A stretch of DNA of 64,000 nucleotides from Actinomycetes bacterium (GCA_023404495.1 JAEYBE010000061.1:1-64000); one strand, 5' to 3'; positions 50,202-59,675 are shown, counted from the first letter of the stretch. The notes: generated from the sequence alone by a model not told the origin. Translations and numbers: made by a program.

Positions 50202-51449
50202 ATGGATCAGATGAACGACTTTCACACCACCCCGCAGAACCCAACTGGAAGCTCCGGTGCCGGGCTGTCCTTGGTCTCCGCTGTGATCGGCGGCGCGATC
50301 GTCGCGGCCGTTGTTGCTGTGCTGATCGTCACCGGCGTGATCGGCGGCGAGAAGACCGTCGTGCAAGGCTCCGGAATGGCCGCTTCGACGGCCAACGCCA
50401 GCGGGGACGCGATGACCGTGGGCCAGATCTACAAGTCCACCTCGCCGGGAGTGGTGTCGATCCAAGCTCAGGTCTCGACCGGGGGCGAGGACGTCTTTGG
50501 CGGCGGCCAGCAGGGAACCGCCACGGGCACCGGCTTCGTGATCAGCAAGGACGGATACATCGTCACCAACGACCACGTTGTCGACGGCCACCAGGGCAAC
50601 GTCAAGGTGACGTTCGACGACGACAAGACCGTCACCGGCAAGGTCGTCGGCCAGGATCCATCGACCGACGTCGCGATCGTCAAGGTCGATCCCGACGATC
50701 ATGACCTCAAGCCACTCGAACTCGGCGACTCTGAGAAGGCCGCCGTCGGCGACCCGGTTGTCGCGATCGGCAACCCCTTCGGACTCGACCAGTCGGCCAC
50801 GACCGGCATCATCTCGGCGCTGCGCCGCACGATCACGGCGCCCAACAACTTTTCGATCGACGACGTCCTGCAGACCGACGCCGCGATCAACCCGGGTAAC
50901 TCAGGTGGACCGCTGCTCAACGACCGCGGCCAGGTGATCGGCATCAACAGCCAGATTGCGACCGGCGGCGGAGGTGGCGGTAACGACGGCATCGGCTTCG
51001 CTGTGCCGATCAACCGTGTCAAGCAGATCATCCCGCAGCTCGAGAAGGACGGAAAGGTCCAGTACCCGTACCTGGGCGTCTCGACTGTGACGCTCTCGAG
51101 TGAGGCCGCTGAGCGGCTCAAGCTCGGTAGCGACCACGGAGCAGTCGTCGCCTGCGTCGTCAAGGATGGACCCGCCGACAAGGCCGGTCTGACCGCCGGC
51201 GGCAGCGACACCGTCACCCTCAACGGCGCGCAGTTCAACCTCGACGCCGACATCATCACGAAAATCGACGGTGAGAAGGTCCTGACCAGCACCGATGTCC
51301 AGAAGCAAGTGCTCAAGCACAAAGCGGGCGACACGATCGAGCTCGAGGTGAAGCGCGAGGGCGAATCCAAGACGATCAAGGTCAAACTCGGAAGCCGCCC
51401 CGCAGAGAGCTCCAACAACTGCAACCAGCGCGAGAGCACCCAGCCCTAG
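50202..51449 (+). CDS. htrA: Membrane-anchored HtrA/DegP-type serine protease with PDZ domain
   Basis: 415 residues. One membrane helix (about 22-46, LSLVSAVIGGAIVAAVVAVLIV) anchors it with the protease outside. The trypsin-like domain has the full triad: His125 in VTNDHVVDG, Asp156 in PSTDVAIVK, Ser234 in NPGNSGGPLL. One PDZ domain follows (about 305-400; DADIITKIDGEKVL), longer than usual before that motif. It handles misfolded envelope proteins under stress. It sits inside the trp cluster between trpC and trpF with its own upstream region (136 bp) and a strong hairpin after it. AGAAGGA is very close to ATG 50202; ATG 50211 is an alternative. Confidence 0.93.
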   Translation: MDQMNDFHTTPQNPTGSSGAGLSLVSAVIGGAIVAAVVAVLIVTGVIGGEKTVVQGSGMAASTANASGDAMTVGQIYKSTSPGVVSIQAQVSTGGEDVFGGGQQGTATGTGFVISKDGYIVTNDHVVDGHQGNVKVTFDDDKTVTGKVVGQDPSTDVAIVKVDPDDHDLKPLELGDSEKAAVGDPVVAIGNPFGLDQSATTGIISALRRTITAPNNFSIDDVLQTDAAINPGNSGGPLLNDRGQVIGINSQIATGGGGGGNDGIGFAVPINRVKQIIPQLEKDGKVQYPYLGVSTVTLSSEAAERLKLGSDHGAVVACVVKDGPADKAGLTAGGSDTVTLNGAQFNLDADIITKIDGEKVLTSTDVQKQVLKHKAGDTIELEVKREGESKTIKVKLGSRPAESSNNCNQRESTQP

Positions 51450-51463
51450 CGCGACTTGGGAGA

Positions 51464-51504
51464 CCGTCGTCACGGCCGTGCCAGACTTCAGGCCGTGACG
51501 ACGG
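51464..51504 (+). terminator. Perfect 14-bp hairpin between htrA and trpF, covering the trpF start
   Basis: Arms CCGTCGTCACGGCC and GGCCGTGACGACGG enclose a 13-nt loop (51478-51490). It begins 14 bp after the htrA stop, as a terminator would, but its 3' arm contains the GTG proposed as the trpF start (51495), so in a read-through mRNA it would hide that start. The loop includes CAGACTTC, 7 nt before the GTG, a weak -10-like box. Compare the dyad at 27490-27529. Confidence 0.6.
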
Positions 51505-52271
51505 ATTCCACACCAGAACCAGAGCGCGCGATCACGCGGGTCAAGATCTGCGGGATCACACGCGAGGAGGACGCTCGCCTGGCGATTCAGGGCGGTGCTT
51601 GGGCAATCGGCATGATCATGTGGCGCGAGAGTCCGCGCTACGTGCCCCCGCAGCGAGCGGCCGACATCGCCGAATCGGCGCGGCGTTCAGCCGAGACTGC
51701 CGGTGTGTTTGTCGATCAGCCGCTCGACGAGGTCGTCGCGCTGACCAATGAAATCGGCCTCACGCTCGTCCAGCTGCACGGGAACGAGGGCCAGCAGTTC
51801 TGCAACGCCGTCGCGCAGCGCACCGGCGCGCGCGTGATCAAGGCGTTCCGCGTGCAGGGCCGCGACGTTTTGGGCGAAATGGGCAAGTTCTACAACGTCG
51901 ACTTCCACCTCCTGGACACCTACAAAGCCGGTGTACCTGGTGGCACGGGCGAGACCTTTGAATGGGATTTCCTGCGCGGACGCCGGCGTGGCAACGTTCC
52001 GCTGATCCTCTCCGGAGGTCTGGCACCTGACAACGTCGGCGCGGCCGTCGAGACTGTCGGGCCGTACGCGGTAGACGTCTCGTCGGGAGTCGAGCTTGAG
52101 CCGGGCATCAAGGACCCTGAGAAGCTCGCGGCATTCTTTGCGGCAGTCGACGCCGCTGTGTCTCCGCGCCGTGCGCGGCCCGAGGCACCGGTGACCGGCG
52201 CGGAAGAGGAAGTGCTGACGCTCAAGTACTACGAACGTCAGCAGGAACAGGCACGCGAGCAGCAGAAGTGA
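51495..52271 (+). CDS. trpF: Phosphoribosylanthranilate isomerase
   Basis: Third step of tryptophan synthesis. With GTG 51495 the product has 258 residues: ITRVKICGITREEDARLAIQGGAWAIGMI (catalytic Cys), TAGVFVDQPLDEV, LVQLHGNEGQQFC, LLDTYKAGVPGGTGETFEWDF (catalytic Asp), LILSGGLAPDNVGAAV and VDVSSGVELEPGIKDPEKL. The start is not certain: a TTG at 51456 is possible, but GTG 51495 is nearest to the conserved core. The C-terminus has a 35-residue charged extension (GAEEEVLTLKYYERQQEQ) not typical of TrpF. Confidence 0.92.
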   Translation: MTTDSTPEPERAITRVKICGITREEDARLAIQGGAWAIGMIMWRESPRYVPPQRAADIAESARRSAETAGVFVDQPLDEVVALTNEIGLTLVQLHGNEGQQFCNAVAQRTGARVIKAFRVQGRDVLGEMGKFYNVDFHLLDTYKAGVPGGTGETFEWDFLRGRRRGNVPLILSGGLAPDNVGAAVETVGPYAVDVSSGVELEPGIKDPEKLAAFFAAVDAAVSPRRARPEAPVTGAEEEVLTLKYYERQQEQAREQQK

Positions 52272-52278
52272 TCGAGCG

Positions 52279-53502
52279 ATGAACGCGTTCAAACCGACAA
52301 TCGCCCAGCTGCCGCGTCTGGGAGCACATGGGCCGCTCGAACATCGCTTCGGCGAGTACGGCGGCCAGTACGTGCCCGAGACTCTGATTCCGGCGCTCCA
52401 AGAGCTCGAACAAGCATGGATCAAGTTCCGCGAGGACACCGACTTTCAGGCCGAGCTGCACACGCTGCTCTGCGACTACGCCGGCCGCCCGACCTCGCTC
52501 TATCTGGCGGAGCGGCTCTCCGACCACGTCGGCTATCCGGTGTACCTAAAGCGCGAAGACCTGATGCACACTGGCGCGCACAAGATCAACAACGCGCTCG
52601 GCCAGGCATTGCTGGCAAAGCGGCTGGGCAAGCGGCGGATCATCGCCGAGACGGGAGCCGGCCAGCACGGCGTAGCGACCGCTACTGCGTGCGCGCGGCT
52701 TGAACTTGAGTGCGAGATCTTCATGGGCGAGGAAGACATTCGCCGCCAGGCACCGAACGTCAAGCGCATGCAACTGCTCGGTGCCACCGTCACGCCGGTG
52801 AGTGCTGGCTCCAAGACGCTGAAGGAGGCTGTCTCTGCCGCGATCCGCAACTGGGTCGAGACGGTGGGGGACACGCACTACGTCCTCGGCACCGCAGCAG
52901 GCCCGGCGCCGTTTCCCGCGATGGTGCGCGATCTCCAGCGCGTGATCGGCGATGAGGCCCGCGGCCAGATCTGCCAAATGGCCGATCGCCTGCCAGCGCG
53001 CGTGATCGCTTGTGTCGGCGGCGGCTCCAATGCGATCGGCACGTTCAAGGCTTTTGAATCCGACACGGCCGTCGAGCTGATCGGCGTGGAGGCCGGCGGT
53101 CATGGCGTCGAATCAGGGTCGCACGGGGCGACCCTGAGCGCAGGCTCAACCGGGATTCTCCACGGCACGCGCACCGCGGTCCTACAGAACGAAGACGGTC
53201 AGATCCTCGAGGCGCACTCGGTCTCTGCCGGTCTCGACTACCCGGGCGTCGGTCCGGAGCACGCATTTCTGCGTGACGAAGGCCGCGTCCGGTACGAATC
53301 CGTGACCGACGAAGAGGCACTCGCCGCGTTGCAACTGGTCTGCAAGCTTGAGGGGATCATTCCGGCGCTCGAGAGTTCGCACGCGATCGCCTGGCTGCTC
53401 GCCAATCCGGGCGGCGACATGGATCTGCTGACGCTCTCAGGCCGCGGCGACAAGGACCTCGCCGAGGTGCTGCGCCTGACCGGTATGGAGGACGAGATCT
53501 GA
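52279..53502 (+). CDS. trpB: Tryptophan synthase beta chain
   Basis: PLP enzyme joining indole and serine. 407 residues; PLP lysine Lys102 in LMHTGAHKINNALGQALL, early FGEYGGQYVPETL, VGGGSNAIGTFKAF (phosphate-binding), and EDGQILEAHSVSAGLDYPGVGPEHA. A TrpB1-type standard form that pairs with TrpA. ATG is 7 bp after trpF; its stop shares a base with trpA. Confidence 0.97.
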   Translation: MNAFKPTIAQLPRLGAHGPLEHRFGEYGGQYVPETLIPALQELEQAWIKFREDTDFQAELHTLLCDYAGRPTSLYLAERLSDHVGYPVYLKREDLMHTGAHKINNALGQALLAKRLGKRRIIAETGAGQHGVATATACARLELECEIFMGEEDIRRQAPNVKRMQLLGATVTPVSAGSKTLKEAVSAAIRNWVETVGDTHYVLGTAAGPAPFPAMVRDLQRVIGDEARGQICQMADRLPARVIACVGGGSNAIGTFKAFESDTAVELIGVEAGGHGVESGSHGATLSAGSTGILHGTRTAVLQNEDGQILEAHSVSAGLDYPGVGPEHAFLRDEGRVRYESVTDEEALAALQLVCKLEGIIPALESSHAIAWLLANPGGDMDLLTLSGRGDKDLAEVLRLTGMEDEI

Positions 53503-54314
53503 TGGCCGCCGTCGAGGCGGCCAGCGGAATCGAGCGGATTGCTGCGGCGTTTGCCGGGCACGGCCGCCGGGCCGCGCTGATGCCCTACCTGATGGGTGGA
53601 TTCCCATCAACCGATGACTCGCTGCGAGTGGCGCAGGCGTATGTCGATGGCGGCGCCGACCTGATCGAGTTCGGGCTTCCTTTCAGCGACCCATTGGCCG
53701 ACGGACCGGTGATTCACGAAGCCGCGGTCGATGCGCTGGCCGCAGGGGCAGTAATCGAGAAGTTGCTCGACGGCATCGCGCCGATCGCGTCGCAGGTCCC
53801 GGTGATGGCGATGACCTACTTCAACATCATCCACGCCCGCGGCGTGGAACGATTCCTCGGCCGTTGTGCGGACCTTGGGATCAGCGGCCTGATCGTCCCG
53901 GACATCCCGCTGGAGGAATCCCCGGCCCTGCTCGGGCCGTGCGACAGGCACGGGATCGCGCTGGTCCCGCTGATCGCTCCGACCACGCCCGACGAGCGCA
54001 TTGGACAGATCTGCGCCCAGGCGCGTGGCTTCATCTACACGGTTTCGGTCACCGGCACGACCGGCGAGCGCACCGCAGACGCGGCCGGGCTCGCCGAGCT
54101 CGTCGCGCGGGTGCGCGCTCACACCGATCTGCCGGTGGCAGTCGGATTCGGCATCTCCGAGCCCGAGCAGGCCTCGCGCGTGGCCGAGGTGGCTGACGGT
54201 GCCATCGTCGGCACGCGACTCGTTCGCGCGGTCCGCGAGGCGCACGCGGGTGCCGGAGACCCGGCCCCGGCGGCGCGCGATCTTGTGGCTGCATTCTCGT
54301 CCGCGATGGCCTGA
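53502..54314 (+). CDS. trpA: Tryptophan synthase alpha chain
   Basis: Releases indole from indole-3-glycerol phosphate. 270 residues, TIM barrel: LMPYLMGGFPSTDDSL, DLIEFGLPFSDPLADGPVIHEA (catalytic Glu in IEFG and Asp in PFSDPLADG), LIVPDIPLEESPAL, and FIYTVSVTGTTGERT, then AVGFGISEPEQA. The start shares one base with trpB. Last trp gene; a leaderless small gene begins 24 bp later. Confidence 0.96.
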   Translation: MAAVEAASGIERIAAAFAGHGRRAALMPYLMGGFPSTDDSLRVAQAYVDGGADLIEFGLPFSDPLADGPVIHEAAVDALAAGAVIEKLLDGIAPIASQVPVMAMTYFNIIHARGVERFLGRCADLGISGLIVPDIPLEESPALLGPCDRHGIALVPLIAPTTPDERIGQICAQARGFIYTVSVTGTTGERTADAAGLAELVARVRAHTDLPVAVGFGISEPEQASRVAEVADGAIVGTRLVRAVREAHAGAGDPAPAARDLVAAFSSAMA

Positions 54315-54324
54315 GCGACCGCGC

Positions 54325-54330
54325 TATTCT
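54325..54330 (+). promoter_or_regulatory. -10 box of a probable leaderless small-protein transcript
   Basis: TATTCT ends 8 nt before the ATG at 54339, just after the trpA stop (54312-54314). Read-through from trpA is also possible. Confidence 0.5.
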
Positions 54331-54338
54331 CACCGCCG

Positions 54339-54509
54339 ATGATCAACACAGTCGCATTCGTAATCGCCGCCTGCATCTACCTGCTGATCTGGGCGATGGG
54401 GGTCCACGGACTCACAGCCGCGCTTATCCCGGCGCTGATCCTGATCCTCGCCGCAGCGGCGTACACGTACATCCCGCTGATCAAGAAGACGATTCACCGC
54501 GAGTCGTAG
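54339..54509 (+). CDS. 56-residue membrane protein
   Basis: A short open frame reading MINTVAFVIAACIYLLIWAM, then GVHGLTAALIPALILILAAA and a charged tail YTYIPLIKKTIHRES. It predicts two membrane helices joined by a GVHG turn with a cytoplasmic basic end. It begins 24 bp after trpA and ends 24 bp before the convergent phosphofructokinase stop. The TATTCT box at 8 nt supports expression, and codon use (mostly G or C at third positions) matches the genome. No family recognised. Confidence 0.65.
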   Translation: MINTVAFVIAACIYLLIWAMGVHGLTAALIPALILILAAAAYTYIPLIKKTIHRES

Positions 54510-54533
54510 TTCCCGCCCGCCGGCGAGACCTCG

Positions 54534-55571
54534 TCAGCCGAAGAAGTTGCGCGCGACGTCGACGTACTGCATGTCGATCGTCTTGACGTCGGTGATTCCG
54601 CTCAGCGGCACCGATTCGACGTCGTTCCCGATCAGCGCCGCCATGTGCCCGAACTCTCCGTCGATTGCGCATTCCGCGGCGCGCTTGCCGTAGCGGGTCG
54701 CAAGCACCCGGTCGTGGGCGGTGGGGGTGCCGCCGCGCTGGGTGTGGCCGAGCACCGTGACGCGCGACTCGAATCCGGTCAGCCGTTCGAGCTCTGTAGC
54801 GAGTGCCGCACCGATTCCGCCAAGGCGCGGATAGCCGTAATCGTCAGTCGACTCGTTGGCGCGTATCTGCTTTGACTCGCCACTGGCGAAGGCAAGGTTC
54901 GCCCCCTCGGCGGCGACGATGATTGAGAAGTTTGCGCCGGCCTCGTGGCGCTTCTCAAGCGCCGCGGCGATCTCCTCAACCGGAGTGTCGAATTCCGGGA
55001 CGATCACTCCATCCGCGCCGCCGGCGATCGCCGAGAACACAGCGATCCAGCCACTGTTTCGTCCCATCACCTCGAGCACGATGATGCGGTCGTGGGAGGC
55101 GGCGGTGGTGTGCAACCGGTCGATCGCGTCGGTCGCGATCTGCACCGCGGTGTCAAACCCAAAGGTGAAATCCGTGCCGACCACGTCGTTGTCGATGGTC
55201 TTGGGCACGCCGATCGTCGGAATGCCCTCCTCCAGGTAGAGCCGGCGGGTCATCATCATCGTGTGCTCACCGCCGATCGCGATGATCGCGTCGAAACCGT
55301 CCTTCTCGAACGCCGACTTGACGAGCTCCACGCCGCGCTCTTCGCGGTAGGGGTTGAAGCTTGACGTCCCGATGATCGTTCCGCCGAGGTGGAGAATCCC
55401 GCGGATCTTCGAGCGATCGAGCGCAACGTACTCGCGGCGGGCCAGCCCGCGGTAGCCGTAGAGCAGGCCGACCGGCTCGTGCCCTTCAGCGAGCAGACGT
55501 CGAGACGCGGCGCGGATCACGGCGTTGAGCCCGGGGCAGTCGCCGCCCGCTGTGAGGATCCCGACTTTCAT
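54534..55571 (-). CDS. pfkA: 6-phosphofructokinase, actinobacterial type, unusual donor-site motif
   Basis: Phosphorylates fructose 6-phosphate. 345 residues, starting MKVGILTAGGDCPGLNAVIRA. Substrate and catalytic motifs are in place: GVPKTIDNDVVGTDFTFGFDTAV (catalytic TIDND) and VLEVMGRNSGWIA. The phosphate-donor motif reads IGGEHTMMM (Gly100-Gly101-Glu102-His103-Thr104). In this protein class the fourth position is Gly in ATP enzymes and Asp in pyrophosphate enzymes; here it is His, so the donor (ATP, PPi or other) is not settled. A TATACT box 7 nt before the ATG suggests a leaderless mRNA. Confidence 0.93.
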   Translation of the reverse strand: MKVGILTAGGDCPGLNAVIRAASRRLLAEGHEPVGLLYGYRGLARREYVALDRSKIRGILHLGGTIIGTSSFNPYREERGVELVKSAFEKDGFDAIIAIGGEHTMMMTRRLYLEEGIPTIGVPKTIDNDVVGTDFTFGFDTAVQIATDAIDRLHTTAASHDRIIVLEVMGRNSGWIAVFSAIAGGADGVIVPEFDTPVEEIAAALEKRHEAGANFSIIVAAEGANLAFASGESKQIRANESTDDYGYPRLGGIGAALATELERLTGFESRVTVLGHTQRGGTPTAHDRVLATRYGKRAAECAIDGEFGHMAALIGNDVESVPLSGITDVKTIDMQYVDVARNFFG

Positions 55572-55578
55572 TGGCGCG

Positions 55579-55584
55579 AGTATA
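55579..55584 (-). promoter_or_regulatory. -10 box of a probable leaderless pfkA transcript
   Basis: On the reverse strand TATACT ends 7 nt before the ATG at 55571. It matches the window's leaderless pattern. Confidence 0.6.
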
Positions 55585-55642
55585 TGTTTGCCCGATTCGC
55601 CTCCGTTGCGACCGGCGGACAACCGCAAGGGGCGGCAGATCG

Positions 55643-55663
55643 CCCTGCTGGCAGGGGTAGGCT
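55643..55663 (+). promoter_or_regulatory. Palindrome next to a -10 box, lipoprotein gene
   Basis: CCCTGC-TG-GCAGGG (55643-55656) ends 1 bp before TAGGCT (55658-55663), which lies 9 nt before the ATG at 55673. A protein bound to the palindrome would block the -10 region, so it is a candidate operator. Confidence 0.4.
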
Positions 55664-55672
55664 TGCCGCTCG

Positions 55673-56512
55673 ATGCGAGTGCAGGCGGCGAAATGTTGCT
55701 CTTTGGTCGTGCTGCTCGGCGCTGCTCTCGCGCTGGGCGGCTGCGGGGGAGGACCCGTAGGCGACCCGCTGACGATCTCGTTCCAGGCACCCACGAACGG
55801 CCCCCTGGCCGCGCGCGCTGCCGACATGCGGCGCGGCGCCACGATCGCGATCGAGGCGGTCGATGGCGAGAGTTCGGGACATCCGCTGCGATTGGTGCTT
55901 GGTCCGCTCCCGGATTCAATTGCGACGATCGACGCCCTCGCTGAGCCCGCCCAGCAGCTCGACGGGCAACTGATGATCACGCTTGCACCGCCGCTGCGCA
56001 GGGATACGCGTCCCATCAGCAAGTCGGACGCGGCGACCGCGCCGCGCATCTGGCTCGTGCCGCCTCAGGCGACCGCGCGATCCGTTTCAAGTCAGTACGC
56101 GAACTCTGGCGCTGATGGCGCGCGCGGGACGGTGGCCGACAGCCCACTGCGCGCCGGCACGCCGGACGGACGCTACGTGACCGCGGCGCTCGCGGCCGAT
56201 GAGTATCCCCCGGCCGGTAGCGAGTTCTTCAAGAAGTTCACCGACAAGTACGGCCGGGTGCCCGACCGTTGGGCGATCTACGGCTACGAGTCGGTCGGCC
56301 TGATCCTCGATGCGATGGCGCGACTGATGGATAAAGGTGTACCGCCGACGCAGCGCACGGTCGCGCGCGAGGCGCTGTCGATTCGGGACCGTTTTAGCCC
56401 GCTCGGGCACTACGACGTGCTCCCTTCGGGTCAGAGCACGCTCTACGTCTTCCAGGCGCGAGGCGGTGGCGCCCCGACCGGCCCGGCCTCGTTGCTCGAG
56501 GCGATGCGCTGA
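55673..56512 (+). CDS. Lipoprotein related to ABC substrate-binding proteins, internally shortened
   Basis: 279 residues. It has a lipoprotein signal (VVLLGAALALGGCGGG, Cys24 lipidated). The N-terminal part ISFQAPTNGPLAARAADMRRGATIAIEAV and the C-terminal part YVTAALAADEYPPAGSEFFKKFTDKYGRVPDRWAIYGYESVGLILDAMARL match the two ends of a branched-chain-amino-acid-type periplasmic binding protein (Peripla_BP_6). Typical members have about 370-400 residues; the middle, which holds much of the ligand site, is replaced by a short stretch. No permease or ATPase gene adjoins it. It may have lost transport and act as a sensor or be decaying. Confidence 0.75.
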   Translation: MRVQAAKCCSLVVLLGAALALGGCGGGPVGDPLTISFQAPTNGPLAARAADMRRGATIAIEAVDGESSGHPLRLVLGPLPDSIATIDALAEPAQQLDGQLMITLAPPLRRDTRPISKSDAATAPRIWLVPPQATARSVSSQYANSGADGARGTVADSPLRAGTPDGRYVTAALAADEYPPAGSEFFKKFTDKYGRVPDRWAIYGYESVGLILDAMARLMDKGVPPTQRTVAREALSIRDRFSPLGHYDVLPSGQSTLYVFQARGGGAPTGPASLLEAMR

Positions 56513-56549
56513 GCTTCAGCCGCGACGCGGCTTGAGCTCAGCGGCGAAT

Positions 56550-58016
<1,467 letters not shown>

Positions 58017-58210
58017 GGGAATTCTCTTTCTATCGGTTCTTTCTCGATGTTATGCGCGCACGTGCGATTACCTGCGCGATTCGCGCTGGAAATGGGGCGG
58101 CCGCCGGGGTTGCCGGACGGCCTAGAGGATCACTACGGGTACGAGTACGAGCGAAGACGCGCGCGGAATGCGGATGTCTGTCGCGGTGCTCATTGGGGAC
58201 ATCGTACAGA

Positions 58211-58822
58211 TCAGGGAGCTCTGTAGGCCCAGCTCCCGTACGCGGAGTAGCTTTCGCCACTCTTCACGGCGAGGGTGATCAGGAACCCTCGGCTGGTGAG
58301 TGTGGCCTTCCCGGCGGTGAGCGAAGGCGGTGCGTTGTAGTAGGACTGCACCGAGTTGTAGAGGCAGACCTTGCCCGGCGGCGCTGTCGGGTTGTCTGAC
58401 GTGCCCGTGCAGGACGAGTCGGCGTCGTTGGCGGTCGCAGCGTTGCCCTTGAAATTGACGTGCGCGTCGTCGAGCGCCACCGGAATCTTCACCGGGAAGT
58501 CGATCGTCGTGTAATAGGTCTGCTGTGCCGGCGCGCCATTGCCCTCCGCGACCGACCAGTTTCCCGTCAGCGTGTTGCCGGACGGAAGCGTGCTGTCGAG
58601 GACGCTGATGCCGTCCTTGCCGGCGGCGCCCGTCGGTCCGACGACCGAGAGCTTCTTGCTCAGATCGGACTTGGTGATCGTCCCGTTCTTGATCTGCTTG
58701 GACGTGACCGTCCCCTTCTTGATGTTCTTGCCGTTGATCTTCGTCGCCGCAATGGCGGTGCCGGAGAGGGCGACAAACAGCGCGAGGACCGAGACGATGA
58801 GGCTTGGCGAAATCCGTTTCAT
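58211..58822 (-). CDS. Secreted decapeptide-repeat protein (3 repeats, collagen-like junction)
   Basis: 203 residues with a signal peptide (MKRISPSLIVSVLALFVALSGTAIA). Three 10-residue repeats follow: NGKNIKKGTV (30-39), TSKQIKNGTI (40-49), TKSDLSKKLS (50-59). A short collagen-like GPTGAAGKDG comes next, then a C-terminal domain (about 75-203) with two cysteines (SSCTG, KVCLY) and beta-rich sequence ending YGSWAYRAP. It is a paralogue of the next gene (58899-59609), from which it is separated by a terminator. No known function; probable surface protein. Confidence 0.8.
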   Translation of the reverse strand: MKRISPSLIVSVLALFVALSGTAIAATKINGKNIKKGTVTSKQIKNGTITKSDLSKKLSVVGPTGAAGKDGISVLDSTLPSGNTLTGNWSVAEGNGAPAQQTYYTTIDFPVKIPVALDDAHVNFKGNAATANDADSSCTGTSDNPTAPPGKVCLYNSVQSYYNAPPSLTAGKATLTSRGFLITLAVKSGESYSAYGSWAYRAP

Positions 58823-58844
58823 CAGAAGAGTATGGCTGCTAACG

Positions 58845-58874
58845 AAAAACGCCCGGCGCGGAGGCCGGGCGTTT
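58845..58874 (-). terminator. Intrinsic terminator after the larger decapeptide-repeat gene
   Basis: Perfect 11-bp stem AAACGCCCGGC / GCCGGGCGTTT with a 6-nt loop. On the reverse strand it is followed by a run of five T, so it ends the transcript of the 58899-59609 gene before the next one begins. Confidence 0.85.
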
Positions 58875-58898
58875 GTTCTACTGCCGAGTGAGTTGGCG

Positions 58899-59609
58899 CT
58901 ACGAACTCGGGGTGACCGTCAGGATCATGTTGTCGACTGTGCCGTTCGCGAGGAGCAGCTCGACAGCTTGAGCCTTGATCTGATGCGTACCAGGTCCTGC
59001 GGCAATCACGCGAGTGATGCTGTTGCTTGAGATCTGCGAATAGTTGTCCAGCGGATCTACGGTGCAGAACTGGTTGGATACGTCGTCTGGCTCGGCGGCG
59101 GTGCCGTCGACCACAATTTGCGCTCCCAGGAACTGCGAGTCGCTCGTGTAACTCACATCACATTCAGCTTGGAAAGTGAGGATGAGTTTGGTTGTGCCGG
59201 CAGGAGCGGTGTAGCTGAGCGACATCCCCGGAATATCCGAGTAACTCAAGCTTGTCGGCGGCGAGTAGGACGTCGTGCTTGTCACCGTTCCGATTGGCGG
59301 CGGAATAACTGCGCCTGCGGCGAGGTCATTCGCAGAGATCGAGCCGTCCTGGACATCGTTGCCCGACACTGTTCCGTCCTTGACGTCGCTACTGGACACC
59401 GAGCCGTTCTTGATGTCAGCGCCGGTCAATGAACTGTTCTTGATCTGCTTGCCGGTCACGGTGCTTGCCTTGATGTTCTTGCCGTTGATCTTCGCGGCGG
59501 CGTAGGCGCTGCCACTGAGCGCGACGATCAACGCCATAATCGCGACGACCATCGCGGGCGAGGGGGTCAGCCGTCGAGACGTGCGGCTGAGCCGACTGGA
59601 TGACTTCAT
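58899..59609 (-). CDS. Secreted decapeptide-repeat protein (6 repeats)
   Basis: 236 residues. The signal region (SPAMVVAIMALIVALSGSAYA) is followed by six exact 10-residue repeats at 42-101: NGKNIKASTV, TGKQIKNSSL, TGADIKNGSV, SSSDVKDGTV, SGNDVQDGSI, SANDLAAGAV. The consensus is [TS][GS]x[DQ][IV]K[ND][GS][ST][VLI]. The C-terminal part (105-236) is beta-rich with a Cys pair (AECDV, QFCTV), possibly a lectin or jelly-roll domain. The regular period suggests a small beta-solenoid stalk. Signal and repeat region resemble the neighbour at 58211-58822. Function unknown; a family I associate with Solirubrobacterales. Confidence 0.82.
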   Translation of the reverse strand: MKSSSRLSRTSRRLTPSPAMVVAIMALIVALSGSAYAAAKINGKNIKASTVTGKQIKNSSLTGADIKNGSVSSSDVKDGTVSGNDVQDGSISANDLAAGAVIPPPIGTVTSTTSYSPPTSLSYSDIPGMSLSYTAPAGTTKLILTFQAECDVSYTSDSQFLGAQIVVDGTAAEPDDVSNQFCTVDPLDNYSQISSNSITRVIAAGPGTHQIKAQAVELLLANGTVDNMILTVTPSS

Positions 59610-59675
59610 GGGTACTCCTTGAGTCGATGGGAAATGAGGTTGCTCAGAAGCAAGAGCAAAATGAACGCTACAGCG

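Noticed and set aside
52279..52296. GAACGCGTTC palindrome at the trpB start as an operator
   Set aside because: It is a short palindrome inside the first codons with a 2-bp centre; the same string occurs inside comEC, so it is likely coincidental.
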